Under the pieces are notes generated by a model. The model did no database searches and was not told where the DNA came from. It worked only from the letters and a program-made list of their open reading frames with translations. Shown piece after piece: positions 11,005 through 23,744 of a DNA stretch of 64,000 nucleotides. Origin of the DNA: Hypoxylon rubiginosum (lineage: Eukaryota > Ascomycota > Sordariomycetes > Xylariales > Hypoxylaceae); assembly GCA_902806565.1 (NCBI GenBank), contig CADCXA010000031.1:1550001-1614000 (forward strand), given 5' to 3'. Numbering within the stretch: the first letter of the stretch is position 1; every line of letters starts with the position of its first letter. Both the position numbers and the translations under genes were made by a program.

Positions 11005-14000
11005 ATGCCTAACACATCGCTCCGTCGCCCCCAGAAGGGCTATCGCCGAGGCGGCAAGCAGGCCTACCATGGGAATCGTACTCGAACATTTGCCTCGACG
11101 GCGCGCAACGAGGGCACGTCGGCAGACGAAAAGCTCGAGCGAACTATCCTTGCGCAGCAGATCGACGAGTCCATGGGATTCGCGAGGTATGAGTCTGGTC
11201 GAAGAAAAGAAGGGTGGCTAGTCAATGTCCAGCCAACAACCGTAGCCCTCGACGACGATCGCGTACCTGGTGGCAGAGCGGCGTTGGACTGCTACTTCAT
11301 CGAGAACGACGGGCAGACATTCAAGGCGACCATCGAATACGAGCCGTACTTTGTAATCGCATGCCGAAAGGGCAGGGAGGGCGAGGTAGAAGAATGGCTC
11401 AAGCGAGTTCCCGGCGGCGGTGTCGTACGGAGCGTAAAGCGGGTTGAGAAGGAGGATCTGTCCATGCCGAACCATCTGCTCGGATATAGAAGGACGTTCC
11501 TCGAGTTGCATTTTAGAAATGTGTCAGACTTGATGTCTGCGCGAAGGGACATTATGCCTATAGCGGAGAAGAACAAGAAATCCATGGGCACAGTTGACGT
11601 TTATGCAGAGGTTGCTTCGTAAGTCTTCTGTCAAAGTTTCTCGCCAAAGAACAAGATACATGAACAGCTAAATGCTAACTAATACGTCAGGGAGCAAGCG
11701 GGCTTTGACCTCTTTGATGATTCACGAGAAGACGATAGACGACATAATGCTTCATTTTCCGATGCCAGCGACTACATTGTCGATATTAGAGAGTACGACG
11801 TGCCGTACCATGTAAGAGTAATGATTGATATGAGTATGTCCTCATCTAGGTCGCTCTCGCAGCGCTGAAGCTAATATAACTGCTAGACATTCGGGTGGGA
11901 AAATGGTACTTCGTAGAAGTAAAACATGGCATCACCACTATGAGGCTGAACGAGGAGCACATCGTCCAGGCTGACCCTGTAGTGATGGCCTTTGATATCG
12001 AAACGACAAAACCCCCCCTCAAATTTCCCGACGCCGCTACAGATCAGATTATGATGATATCGTACATGATCGACGGCCAGGGTTTCCTCATCACGAACCG
12101 GGAGATTGTCTCGGAGGATATTTCAGATTTCGAATACACGCCGAAGCCCGAGTATCCGGGAACTTTCATGATTTTTAACGAGCCGGACGAAAAAGCCGTC
12201 ATCGAGCGGTTTTTTTCACATATCAAGGAGGCTAGACCTACCGTGATCGCCACCTACAACGGAGACTTTTTCGATTGGCCTTTCGTGGAGGCCAGAGCGA
12301 GTGTCAATGGTATTGATATGTACCGCGAGATCGGGTGGAAGAAAGACACCGAGGATATATACAAGTGCACCTATGGTGTTCATATGGATTGTCTAGCCTG
12401 GGTTAACCGAGATTCCTACTTGCCTCAAGGAAGTCGTGGTTTAAAGGCTGTTACTGTTGCCAAGCTCGGCTACGACCCCGACGAACTCGACCCGGAGCTT
12501 ATGACACCGTACGCGAACGAGAGACCACAGACGCTAGCTGAATACTCAGTATCCGATGCCGTGGCTACGTATTACTTGTATATGAAGTACATCCATCCGT
12601 TCATCTTCTCACTCTGTACAATTCTTCCACTGGGAGGCGACGATGTACTGCGGAAGGGAACGGGTACTCTATGCGAGATGTTGCTAATGGTGCAGGCCTA
12701 TCAACATGAAATCATATTGCCAAACAAACACATGTCTCCTAAGGAATCATTTTGGGACGGTCATCTACTTGATGCCGAAACATACGTTGGTGGCCACGTC
12801 GAAAGTATTGAAGCAGGGGTATTCCGGGCGGACATTCCCGTCAACTTTGCTGTTGACCCGGGAGCAGTCGATGAACTCCTGGGCGACCTCGATGCTGCTC
12901 TCAAGTTTGTCATAGAGATTGAAGAGAAGAAATCTCTAGCCGACGTTACCAACTACGACGAGGTCAGAGACCAGATCGCGTCGCGACTGTTACAGCTCAA
13001 AGAGACACCAAACCGGAATGAAAGACCCCTCATCTACCATTTGGACGTTGCGTCTATGTATCCGAATATCATGACAACTAATCGATTGCAACCGGACTCG
13101 ATGATTCAGGAATCTGACTGCGCCGCTTGTGACTTCAACCGCCCTGGGAAAACCTGCGACAGGAGGATGCCCTGGGCTTGGAGAGGAGAGTACCTCCCTG
13201 CGAAGCGAGATGAGTACAACATGATTCGACATGCGCTTGAGAACGAGAAATTCCCGCCCAAGTGGCCCAACGGACCTGCCCGAACGTTCCAAGACTTGCC
13301 GGAAGATGAGCAGGCAGGCCTCATCAGAAAGCGATTGCAGATGTACAGTCAAAAAGTATACCACAAGATCCGCGAATCGACCACTATCGTTCAAGAAGCG
13401 ATCATCTGTCAACGTGAAAACCCGTTCTACATCGACACTGTTAGGGATTTCCGAGATCGTCGATACGACTACAAAGGAAAAGCCAAAGTCTGGAAAGGCA
13501 AGACGGAGTCTCTCAAGTCGTCTGGAGCACCAAGCGCTGATGTCGATTCTGCTAAGAAAATGATCGTCCTCTACGACTCTCTGCAACTTGCGCACAAGGT
13601 CATCTTGAACTCGTTCTATGGCTATGTCATGCGAAAGGGGTCGAGATGGTATTCCATGGAGATGGCGGGTGTAACCTGTCTAACAGGTGCCACTATCATT
13701 CAGCTAGCGAGATCGCTAGTTGAGCGTCTCGGTCGACCCCTAGAACTGGACACCGACGGTATCTGGTGTATGCTGCCGGCAACATTCCCCGAAAACTTCT
13801 CGTTTAAGCTCAAGAACGGCAAGAAGTGTTCCATCTCATACCCTTGTGTGATGTTGAACCATCTCGTTCACGCCAAATTTACAAACCACCAGTACCAGAC
13901 ACTTGTTGACCCCAAAGCGTTCAAGTATGAAACGCATAGTGACAACTCAATTTTCTTCGAGGTCGATGGACCTTACAAGGCCATGGTCTTACCAACGTCA

Positions 14001-17000
14001 AAAGAAGAAGACAAGAACTTGAAGAAGCGATATGCTGTCTTCAACGATGACGGTAGTCTGGCCGAGCTCAAAGGATTTGAGGTAAAGCGAAGAGGTGAAC
14101 TCAAGCTTATCAAGATTTTCCAGCAGCAAATTTTCAAGTTCTTCTTGGAAGGCGATACTCTCCCTGAATGTTATGCGGCGGTCGCGAAGGTAGCGAACAA
14201 ATGGCTGGATGTCCTGCATAGTAAGGGTTCAACATTGGCCGACGAGGAGCTCATTGATCTTATTTGCGAAAATCGAAACATGTCGAAGACTCTTGAAGAG
14301 TACGGCAGCCAAAAGTCTACCTCAATTACCACTGCGAAGCGTTTAGCAGAGTTCTTGGGCGAGGGTATGGTCAAGGACAAAGGCTTGAACTGCAAGTACA
14401 TCATCTGTGCCAGACCTCGTAATGCTCCCGTCACCGAGCGCGCTGTGCCAGTTGCTATATTCTCGGCCGCGCCGGACATCAAACGAACTTACTTAACCAA
14501 ATGGCTGAAGGAAGAGCCGTCGGACACAGATCCTAGAGCGTTGTTAGATTGGGATTACTACCTAGAACGTCTAGGCTCTGTGATCCAGAAACTCATCACC
14601 ATTCCCGCCGCATTACAGAAGATTCGAAACCCCGTCCCGCGAGTACCGCATCCGGATTGGCTTCAGCGGCGAATCAACATCAAGGACGACAAGATGAAAC
14701 AGAAGAAGCTAACCGATCTCTTCACAAGCACCAAGGGTCCTCTTGAGGATATAACAAACCTCACAGGCTCAAGGCTGGACGATCTCGAGGATTTTGGATC
14801 TAAACTACTGAAGCCTAAAAGCACAGCCGCGGCGATCAATGCGTCTCAGCTCAATGCATCCCAGCCGGCGCCGACAGCTACGAAACGAAAGTCGCCCGAA
14901 CCTGAAAGGGAAATTGCCGATCCATTTGCAGCACTTCCAAAGGAGATGCCAAGCCCATCAGAAGACTACCCAGCGTTCCTAGAGTACCAGAAGAAGAAGT
15001 GGAAGATCCAGAAGCAGGCGCGGATTCGTCGCCGTCACCTCTTCGGCGACCGCCGTGGTAATATGAGCAATAATATCCAGCAAACATTCCGTCAGCGGGC
15101 AGAAGTCACGTTCAGGAATACATGGCAGCTTCTTCAACTCCGGGCAACAGATAACCCCGGCGTAGTGACAGCATTCGTCATGATCGATGCCAAAGTCCAT
15201 TCGCTCAAGGTCAAAGTACAGCGACAGGTGTTCCTGAATCTCAAGGGCAAGGATCTGCCTGACATTGAGGTTGAAGGCTGCGAGGTTGAGCAAGTCAACC
15301 ATACCTTGCCCAATGGCCATTCGTCAACGCACTTGTTCAAGATCACCGTGCCTGAGGATGTTTACTTCACGGAAGCGGAAAAGTTCTCATTCCTCTTCAA
15401 TCACCCGAGTGTGGAGGGTGTGTATGAGAAGCAAGTTCCGTTGAACTTGCGGGCGATGCTTCAGCTTGGGAACCAGTGCACCATTGACGAAAGCCAGCCC
15501 GGTGTACTTGGAAAGGGGTTGGAGCAGGGATTCGATCTGGGAAGCTTAATTAAACCAACGAAGCCGAAGACCTACCTAGAATCGAATCCTCTTGCGTACC
15601 TCTATATATCCCACATCACGGCCGGCGAGAGACAGATTTTTGGCTTGTTCTCCTCAACTGGCGACCAGGCTCATATAGTCATCCTCCAGAAGAGCAAAGA
15701 TACCGGTCAAGACTTGCCAAATGTTACGAAGATCTACAGCGAAATGTTTACGAGAAGATTACAGGAAGCGGAGGGCACCAATTGGCAAGATTGCTTCTCA
15801 TACCAGGATAGGCTAACCTTCAAGGTGACTCAAGTGACTACTCGACGAAAAGCCCACCTCGAGATCGGCGACCTAGTGAAGAGGATAAAGAAGGACGAGT
15901 TGAGGCCTCTCATGCTCGTCATCCAATCATCACAGCAGAACTTACTTGTGCACGACGTCCCTATTCTCGCGGAGTTTCCTATTCTTCCTCTTCGGTATGA
16001 CCAAGCGGACAGTGCACTTCCTCCGCTAGGCTGGCAGTCGGTTGTCGCTAGACGCCTCGTCACACATTACTTGAATCTTGGGTCGTGGATCTTACATCTT
16101 ACGGCCCTCGCACGGTATGGCAATATACCACTGTGTAACCTGGAACGGGACGATCCTAGATTCCTCATTGATGTCGCATATGCCCGCCGTCTGCAATTAA
16201 ACAACGTTGTCCTTTGGTGGTCCCCTGGCTCTAAACCAGATCATGCTGGCTACGAACAGGACGATGTTACCGGTCCACTCGATACTGTCTCAATGCCGTC
16301 GGTCAATCAACCCGGCACGTACGCGTCGGTCTGTATTGATCTTGAAGTTCGCAATCTTGCTATCAACACAATCCTCACATCATCCTTAATCAACGAACTC
16401 GAGGGCGCGGATTCGATCTCCTTCAATCCAGCCGCAGACTCTGGCCCATCCGATGGTACCGAAATATTGCACTCCGAATCAGCATTTGCTAATGCTGGCG
16501 TGCTCGTGCTGCGCGAGATGGTAAAGTCATGGTGGGCGGAAGCATGCAAAGGAAGTCCTATGGCCGACGTCATGGTCCAGCACTTAGTACGATGGGTCGA
16601 GTCTCCCGACTCGTTCATGTATGATCGGGCGCTTCATTACTACGTCCAGATGATGAGCCGCAAAGCTCTATTACAGCTCATGGCAGATTTCCGCCGCGTA
16701 GGCTCCCAAGTCGTATTCGCGAATTCGAACAGACTCCTACTTCAAACCACAAAGTCAGAAGTAGGCAACGCGTATGCATACAGTCAGTACATCATAAAGA
16801 GTATCAAGAGCAAGCCGCTTTTCCATTTCATAGATCTTGATATCAAGGAATACTGGGACTACCTAGTGTGGTACGATGAATTCAACTATGGTGGCAAGGC
16901 TTGCCAGGAAGTTGTCGAGGCCGAACAGCAGAGTCTTCAGACGATCATGAACTGGCAGATGAAGACTTTCCTACCTCTTCGTCTACATGATACCTTCCAG

Positions 17001-17894
17001 CACTGGGTTGTCGAGTTCATACACTTGATGCACCAACTCAAACGCCCCTTGGCTCTCGGAAACCCGGACGCAACGCCTCGTCCCACCCAACTCCCGATAC
17101 GCAACGGCTCCCAAGGGGACGATAGCGATAACTCGCCGGCTATACTCACTGCGGACTTTGAGAAGCGGCTCAAGAAAGAAATCCGATCTCTCGTGTCCAC
17201 ACAAGCCCGCGAGCTCTTACACCCCGAACTCGCGTCTGACTGGTCCTTCCCCATCCTTCCGGGGAGCCATATCAACTACAAGCAGAACCGTAACGCCGTG
17301 CTCGAGCTCGTCAAGTCGCTGATGCAAGTCCTATCGCTCGACAAGAACATCACGATGGAAGCGCGGCTGCTGCGCAAGGAGCTCCTGGCGCTGTTCGAGG
17401 TGCGCGAGTTCAGCAAGGAGGGCGCGTTCGCGAACCCGAGCGAGAGCCTCAAGGTGGCGCAGTGGAGCTGCGCCGAGTGCACGCTCGCGCGGGACTGGGA
17501 CCTGTGCCGCGACGAGGCGCTGCTCCCGGACCTGACCACGGAAGTGGTGAGGGGCGACGACGGCGCCGAGGCGCGCAGGGCGGCGGCGCAGGGTAAGGCG
17601 TGGCGCTGCCCGTTCTGCGACGCGGAGCTCGACCGCCTCCGGATCGAGGAGCGGCTGCTGGCGGACGTGCAGGCGCTCGTGGCCGAGTGGGCGACGCAGG
17701 ACCTCCGGTGCGAGCGCTGCGGCAGCGTGCGGCTCAACGACCTCATGGAGCACTGCACGTGCAGCGGGCCGTGGGGCGAGAGCGTCAAGAGGGACGAGGT
17801 AAGGAAGAGGCTCGGCGTGTACGAGGGCGTGGCGAGGTGGTACGGGCTGCGGATGCTGGAGAACCTCGTGGGCGAGGTGCTGGGGGGACTGTAG
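11005..17894 (+). CDS. POL2: DNA polymerase epsilon catalytic subunit A
   Basis: Leading-strand replicative polymerase with 3'-5' proofreading, acting in the nucleus. Exons 11005-11618, 11691-11833 and 11887-17894 give 2254 aa, close to the family norm. Exonuclease: FDIET with Asp289/Glu291, then ATYNGDFFDWPF and AEYSVSDAVATYY. Polymerase: motif A HLDVASMYPN (Asp639), motif B around KVILNSFYGYVMRKG, motif C LDTDG (Asp874, Asp876). These numbers sit one below the yeast residues. The inactive second half ends in two Cys modules: C2114/C2117 with C2160/C2163, then C2194/C2197 with C2209/C2211. Introns are 72 and 53 nt; the first has a GCTAAC branch point. From about 17290 the third positions turn strongly GC-rich. 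Confidence 0.97.
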
Positions 17895-19322
17895 CCGTCG
17901 GTATGGCTTGACACGTAGCCTAGGCTAGGTACCTTAGGTACCTACGCAGATGGTTTTGGAGAGCGGATTAGGCTTCATGGAGTTACGGCGTTCAACCTAG
18001 GATCGGGGGATGGATGGGCCTGTTTTCTGCTGACACGGTCGTGTGTGCGTGGTATCGAGTATATACGATATGAATTAATGGAACCTAATGATATCAGCAT
18101 CCCTATTCGTAGCGTGAGGATATGTTGTACATACGGATATAACATAACCCCCGAGTTGGCCCTTGAAGCCCCTGGTGCTGTATAGATAGTTGTACTATCA
18201 TAGATGTGAGAGAACTAGGTCCCCATACCCATGTTAGCACTAAAAAATCGCCATCAAATTTGCACCTAAATATGCTGTTGCGAGCATACCTTAGGGGTAG
18301 GTACCTAATGTTGATGAACCTCAATTTGTTCATCCGGTAGATGATTAAGTGATTCAACTGGCCCATATGTGTGCATTATCTTTAATAGTCGCGGATTAAT
18401 ATAAATATAAGCAAGCTTGGATTATTCGAAACTTGTTATTCATGTTGGAACTCGTATGAAGCTTAGACTTGCACGAAAAGATCGATCACAGCGGAAAGTT
18501 TGGTGTTACTATCATGCATTCAGCATTATACCGTTTATTATACTTAATGAATAAGGAGTATTGCTTATAATTCGGTATCTTTTTGTATAATACCGGCATA
18601 ACGACCCGTTATACGTATATTGTAGAACCCTGCAGTTTACCATCGTAAATGCTAGATATCACTCTGCCCCCACACGCTTTCCCTAGGTCTAGAGGATGTT
18701 TACCAGTAACTACCTGCCTTCTGAGTACCTATAGCGATGCCTGCTCACTCTACGGAAGCTAGGGTTCTAGCCTTTTGGCCCCCGACTACTCTTAGATAAA
18801 CTCCTCTCAGGAAGAGGTTAGCAGTGGTCACCCGGGCCAGTAGTAGGATCGAGTACCATGGTGTCTACCTTATATACGGGTAGCGCTTTCGCGTTAGTTT
18901 CACAGCTTGTTGGCAAAAATAATGTTGTTTCTTGAAGTTTTCTGGTCGTGACGATGAGCTTCTTAGACTACCTAATCTACCATCCGAGCTGGAGATTTAT
19001 GCCCTTATAGGGCGTTACACGTTGACCACTTAAGCTTGCAAGCAGCCGTGATTATGAACAAGAGAAGAGAAGCCGTATCCACTATGGCTCAAAAGAGCCT
19101 TACTCTGCCTATTTACTGAGTATTGATTTGCGAAACGAAGAGAGAGATGATCGTCCCAAGACGCCAAGTTGCGAATTGGTTCGAGTGTAGAAGAACCAGA
19201 AACCGTCCAGCCGAAACCTTAGAAGTAACCAAACACCGATGCTCGCCCGCCGCCCTATCTCCTCGTCAGTAAGCAGAATCCATGTGAGGTATGAAGTATT
19301 TATATCTGGGCTTACCTGGCGG
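17895..19322. other. Intergenic region, convergent genes
   Basis: 1.4 kb between POL2 and the zinc-finger gene, which is transcribed toward it. It begins with a cluster of CTAGGTACCTTAGGTACCT-like palindromes at 17918-17945. A consensus splice donor (minus strand, just after the zinc-finger stop) hints at a 3'UTR intron. I see no gene. Confidence 0.55.
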
Positions 19323-20122
19323 CTAGATGTTCTGGTATTTGCCCGTGCTGTGATCGTGCAGGTGTTTCTCCAGGTTCTTGGGCAACACCCCGTCCCAGTT
19401 ACAGCCAGGCCAATAGCATACCGCATTGTTGCCGCCGTGGTGTGCGGCACGGTTGTTGTGATCGCGGAGGTGTAGCAAGAATGCCGTGAGCGGACCGTAG
19501 ATGGTCTGGCCGCAGCCCGGCCAGCGGCACACCATTCCGTGCTTGTTGCGGCGGTGTGCGTCTCTGGCATTCTTCGTCTTGGAGACGTGGGCGCAGATCT
19601 GGCACAGGTAGTTCCGTGCTGCTCTGGCGCGGCGCGCGGCGCGCGCAGAAGGGCGGGCAGGGCGAGCGTTGACGGTTCCTTGGGCCGGGGCCGTAGTCTG
19701 GGCGGGGCCGGCGGCGGCTTGGACCACGGGAGCGATGGGGGCTACGGCGGCGACAGCGGCGACAGGGGCGGCGAGGGTAACGGGTGCCTCATCCTCGTCA
19801 GGAGTGCGGATGAACTCCAAATGGCGTCTGTGGGCCGGTAGGCCCGGCAGGGGCTTTCTGGCTTTGACAGGCGCTTTCTGCTTAGAGGCGTCGGCAGAAG
19901 GGGCGTCGGCAGCGGTGTCTTTGCCTGCCAATACGCGCATTAGTGAAACGCTTGATACAAATTCGAACTGAATTTTTACGGTGAATGATGCTTGTGAATG
20001 ACAATCTATAGGATGAAACAGTGTTTCAAGACTTGTGAAATCCAAGGGAGTGAGATGCGAGATGATAGGTCTGGATGGGAAGAGTGAACAAAGATAGGAT
20101 AGATGCGCTTACCAGACGACAT
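19323..20122 (-). CDS. C2H2 zinc-finger protein, three fingers
   Basis: Predicted nucleic-acid-binding protein, role unknown. Minus-strand exons are 20122-20113 (only 10 nt, ATG TCG TCT G) and 19924-19323, separated by a 188-nt intron; the product is 203 aa. The tiny first exon is supported by a good GTAAG donor and CAG acceptor, and by the absence of a better ATG next to the finger region. Residues 50-107 form an Ala/Pro/Arg-rich low-complexity linker. Fingers: C111/C114/H127/H132, C136/C141/H155/H159 and C173/C178/H191/H195. Fingers 2 and 3 share the WPGC core, so they look like an internal duplication. An alternative is that translation begins at an ATG inside the intron, giving 240 aa with an odd N-terminus. 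Confidence 0.75.
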
Positions 20123-21686
20123 GGTGATGATTAGGCGTACTGGTGAAGTAGTACTGAAAGTGGTTATGCTTCGAGAGATGATGCTGATGAACCTAAACTT
20201 CGAAGGGTGACGCGGAAGAAGTTAAGTTTCGAATGGTGATGTGGAAGAAGTAAGGATGGAGGTGGCAGTAAATTTGTAAAGTTATGCGCGTGGAAAATAC
20301 CTAGGGCATCAACTCTAAAAGCGGAACATCCATATGATCGTGCCCCACGATACTTAGCTAAAAAGAAACAAAATGGACAGGTACAATGGAATAATATTCC
20401 CAGGTCGATGAAGATACCGGGCCGGGGCGGATGGACCGGGGCGGATGCCGGATAAGTGGGTCTTACGGGCCCGGGGCCGGGCCCGGTAGGGCGGCCGGGG
20501 ACCTCAGCGTTCGTCCAGCGTTAATGCCTCACAAGAATACAGCCTCCCATCAATAACCTCACTAGATCTTGTTAATTATTCTATTAAGATGCTTCACATT
20601 CCTTGTATTCGTATGAATATTTTATATACATAACAGGAGGTAAATGGGGGAAAGTTATCGGACAGCGTGTACATCGGCCTCCTAAATGCTTTTTACATGC
20701 GAGATCTCACAGTTCCTAATATATCCCTTGCTGACAGATGAAGGCAGCTCCGCCCAGTGTTAGCCACGAATGAGAAGAGAGCACCGTCATGAGACATGGA
20801 GAGCTCGTTGATGAGTTTAGCGATAGTAGGCCTGGATCAAAACGTCACGACATAGAACTAAAAGGCACGGAAACAGCAATGTTGCCACCCAAGGGGATTG
20901 TACCCAAATACAAAGATTATCTGTATCTAATGCATAAGCACTGAGGCCATTTGTACTCTGGGCCCAGTCCCCCTATCTTGGCAAACACTGCCAAATCCTG
21001 TCTAAGGAATCAAAGGCCAACAGACCAGACTAGTTATCGGTGCGTCCTTGTACGTAGGGGCAATCACTTTAATGGCAAGCTTCTGGAAGAAAGATAACAC
21101 GTCAAGCAGCATTGCCAGCTCCAGGTAGTCCAATAGTGTCCTGCTTACCGGTACTACCTAATTAGATGACAAAGCATTTGGCTAAGGCCTCACTACTTTC
21201 GTGGAGGAGTAGATTATATCTTAAGCTATGGCTTCCGAAAGACCTAACCTACTCTGACTACTCCCATTTAATCGAGGGGTCCCAAAAATCTTCGCTACAA
21301 GACTTCTTGGAGGAGACTGGCTCAGGTCAACTGGAGTTGGTTGATTTTGTTTGCCCTGGCCTGACAGTTGGCGGCCAAGCAGCGTTGACTTATTGCCAGG
21401 TGCCAGTGACCAGCCTCCACATAAAAGCCGTACATTTCACACCCAACCTATGACGCATTTCTAAACAGGACAAATTATCGGGTTCAAAAAGATCCTCTAC
21501 ATCTCAAGATATCCTCGAACAAACTTGGGGGATACCAGGCACACTTCAGGGCATAATCAAAAGTTGAACCTGGGGTGTCTGACAGATAAATACGGCTTTA
21601 ATTGTACACACCACTTAACTATACAACGCTTAACTACCAAAATCTGCGACCCCTTGCATCAACCTTCATACAACCTATCTTTCGAA
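20123..21686. other. Intergenic region between divergent genes
   Basis: 1.56 kb between the zinc-finger gene and the AN1/APH gene. It contains a GC-rich low-complexity stretch at 20418-20502. A 95-codon frame at 21166-21453 has no recognisable features and is not called a gene. Confidence 0.55.
20418..20502. repeat. GC-rich low-complexity stretch
   Basis: A near-pure G/C run with the unit CCGGGGCGGATG repeated twice and palindromic GGGCCCGGGGCC-type tracts. It stands out against AT-leaning flanks and may be the core of a small repeat or a structure-forming promoter element. Confidence 0.5.
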
Positions 21687-23106
21687 ATGTCTCTGAGGGC
21701 ATGTGATTGGGACAATTGCAAACAACCAGCTGTTCAGAGAGAGGGAGATTGTTTTCTCTGTGATAGACACTTTTGTCGGACTCACTTGCAAGACCAGTGG
21801 CACAAGTGCCCGAAGCCAGAGGTATGTGGTACACTCCAAGATCTGTAACGGCAGCATTGCTGATGTCCTCCAGGAAAACTGGGAAGCCTATTCTGCCCAA
21901 TATGCAGCCACCGAGGCTCGTCAAATGAATGAGTTATGTCATCGAATAAACGGTTCGAAACTTTGTACACGCGCATCACTACTACGGAATGGAATCCCTT
22001 GTACGATCAACCTGTCCCCAAAGAACCTGTCGACCATGATGGGCGGTCAGAATTGTCATGCCGAAATTACATTCCAAGACAACGTCAAATGGCTCGTACG
22101 GTTCCGCCTAGCTAAGACCTCGTCGCCTCCGGTGAAAGCCCGCGATTATATACTTCGAAGCGAGGCAGCTACTATGAATTTCTTACGGAAACATACACGC
22201 ATTCCCTCACCAGAAGTTTTCGACTGGGCGTGCGAATCTGATCCACAAAACCCATTAGGTGGTGTTGGTTACATCCTGATGGAAAAGATAGAGGGTGAAC
22301 CACTGGACTGGCAGCTAGCGACTTTATCGCAAAAAGAGAAGGTCATGCAGCAGTTGGTCGACATTTTCCTCGAGATGGAGAAGCACCCGTTCGATACAAT
22401 AGGATCGATAACGCCAGCAAGAGACCCAACTGCGTTCGAGATACAAGGTTTCGCACATCATGCAACCTTTCGCCCAGAATACGGAGGGTCCCTAGGCCCT
22501 TTTCACTCCTCGCTAGAGGCGGCACGCGTCGTTATCGAGTCATATCTTGCTATGATAGCCAGCGGCGAGATTGCCGCAACCTATCCGGTAGACGTTTATC
22601 TTGTGCACCGATTTCGGCTGGATATTCTGAATAAGTTCGGGAAAGAGATCCTGTCAGAGGGAAAGTTTTTCCTGAAGCATCCAGACGACAAAGGTGACCA
22701 TATCCTAATCAATAAAGCCTACGATATCGTTGGTATTATAGATTGGGAATGGTGTCATACCGTCTCAAAGGAAGATGCTTTCTCCTCCCCATGTATGATG
22801 TGGCCGGTCGCAAAGTTCTACGATGGTTCCAACGACGAATTGCGATTTGCTGATATCTTTAGAGAGAGGGGCCGTGATGATCTCGCTAGCTATATCACTG
22901 AGGGCAGAAAGGTGCAAAGATTCTTCTTTGCTCTCGGCGCAGCTAGTGGGTGTCAAAAAGATCATCAAACGTTTGTTGATCTTTTCATTGGCCTTAAACG
23001 AGCCTTTGATTCTGAAGAGGAAGGATGGGATGAATGGAAGACCAAAGCCTTTGATAAATGGAAGAGCGACGATCTGTTACAAGCTTTGCTACAGAGCAAG
23101 ACATAG
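21687..23106 (+). CDS. AN1-type zinc finger / APH-family phosphotransferase-like fusion
   Basis: Kinase-like enzyme of the aminoglycoside phosphotransferase/choline kinase superfamily; the substrate is unknown and intracellular action is inferred. Exons 21687-21821 and 21874-23106 (52-nt intron, phase 0) give 455 aa. The first exon encodes almost exactly one AN1-like finger (C-x4-C, C-x2-C-x4-C, H), residues 6-41. The APH domain follows: GYILMEKIEGEPL is the hinge region; the catalytic loop has Asp320 and Asn325 in GDHILIN; IDWEW (Asp335) takes the metal-binding DFG role. The usual HGD is spaced differently here (KHPDDKGD), as in many fungal members. The combination occurs in other filamentous fungi. 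Drug resistance should not be assumed. Confidence 0.85.
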
Positions 23107-23744
23107 CGGACGAGTCTGCTATTTTAATTCTTCTCTTGTTTCCTTCCTTTAGATAGCAAATATCAAGACACAGTCCGAGAGCCCACAATGCTTGTTGCCT
23201 GGCTTATACTCTCAGAGACTCCAGTTGCGATGTTTGGGGTAATACTCCCCACGATATCAGGCAGTTGGATCATACACTGCTCTGAGCATTGAAAATGTTA
23301 AAGCGAACCATCGAGCTAGATAATATACTCGAAATAGATGTTATGATTGTTTAGTTGTCGAGGTCATGTATATGCATCCTAGGTTGATTACATAATCAAG
23401 GGGCTCAGGGGGGTTAGGGGCTGCAGTTAGTTGACCCCTAAATTTGGGACAACATGAGCGAAATAAAATCTATACCTCACTAAAAGCTTATGCAGTATTA
23501 ATATGCAGTACCTGCTTATGGAGTCGATCGCCAAGATTAATTAATCGATCATTGCTTCGGGTCCGGGTAAATGAACAGGTCTAACAATCGGATACCCCCT
23601 TTTCCCGGTGCGAAGTGAACACGGTTGTTCGCCGCGCACATGAACGTTCCGATGATTTAATAATGGAGACTCGGCGAAATTTCTGCAAAGCGTTCCATTT
23701 CTTCACTATTCCAGGTATCCTTCGCGAAAGTACCTATACAAAAA
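23107..23744. other. Intergenic region
   Basis: 638 bp between two plus-strand genes. I see no gene or clear repeat apart from one CCTAGGT motif near 23378. Confidence 0.55.

Noticed and set aside
17276..17914. 212-codon minus-strand frame under the POL2 C-terminus
   Set aside because: It is a shadow of the GC-rich end of POL2, whose conserved cysteine modules lie on the plus strand.
21166..21453. 95-codon plus-strand frame
   Set aside because: No motif, no intron context and atypical composition; probably chance.
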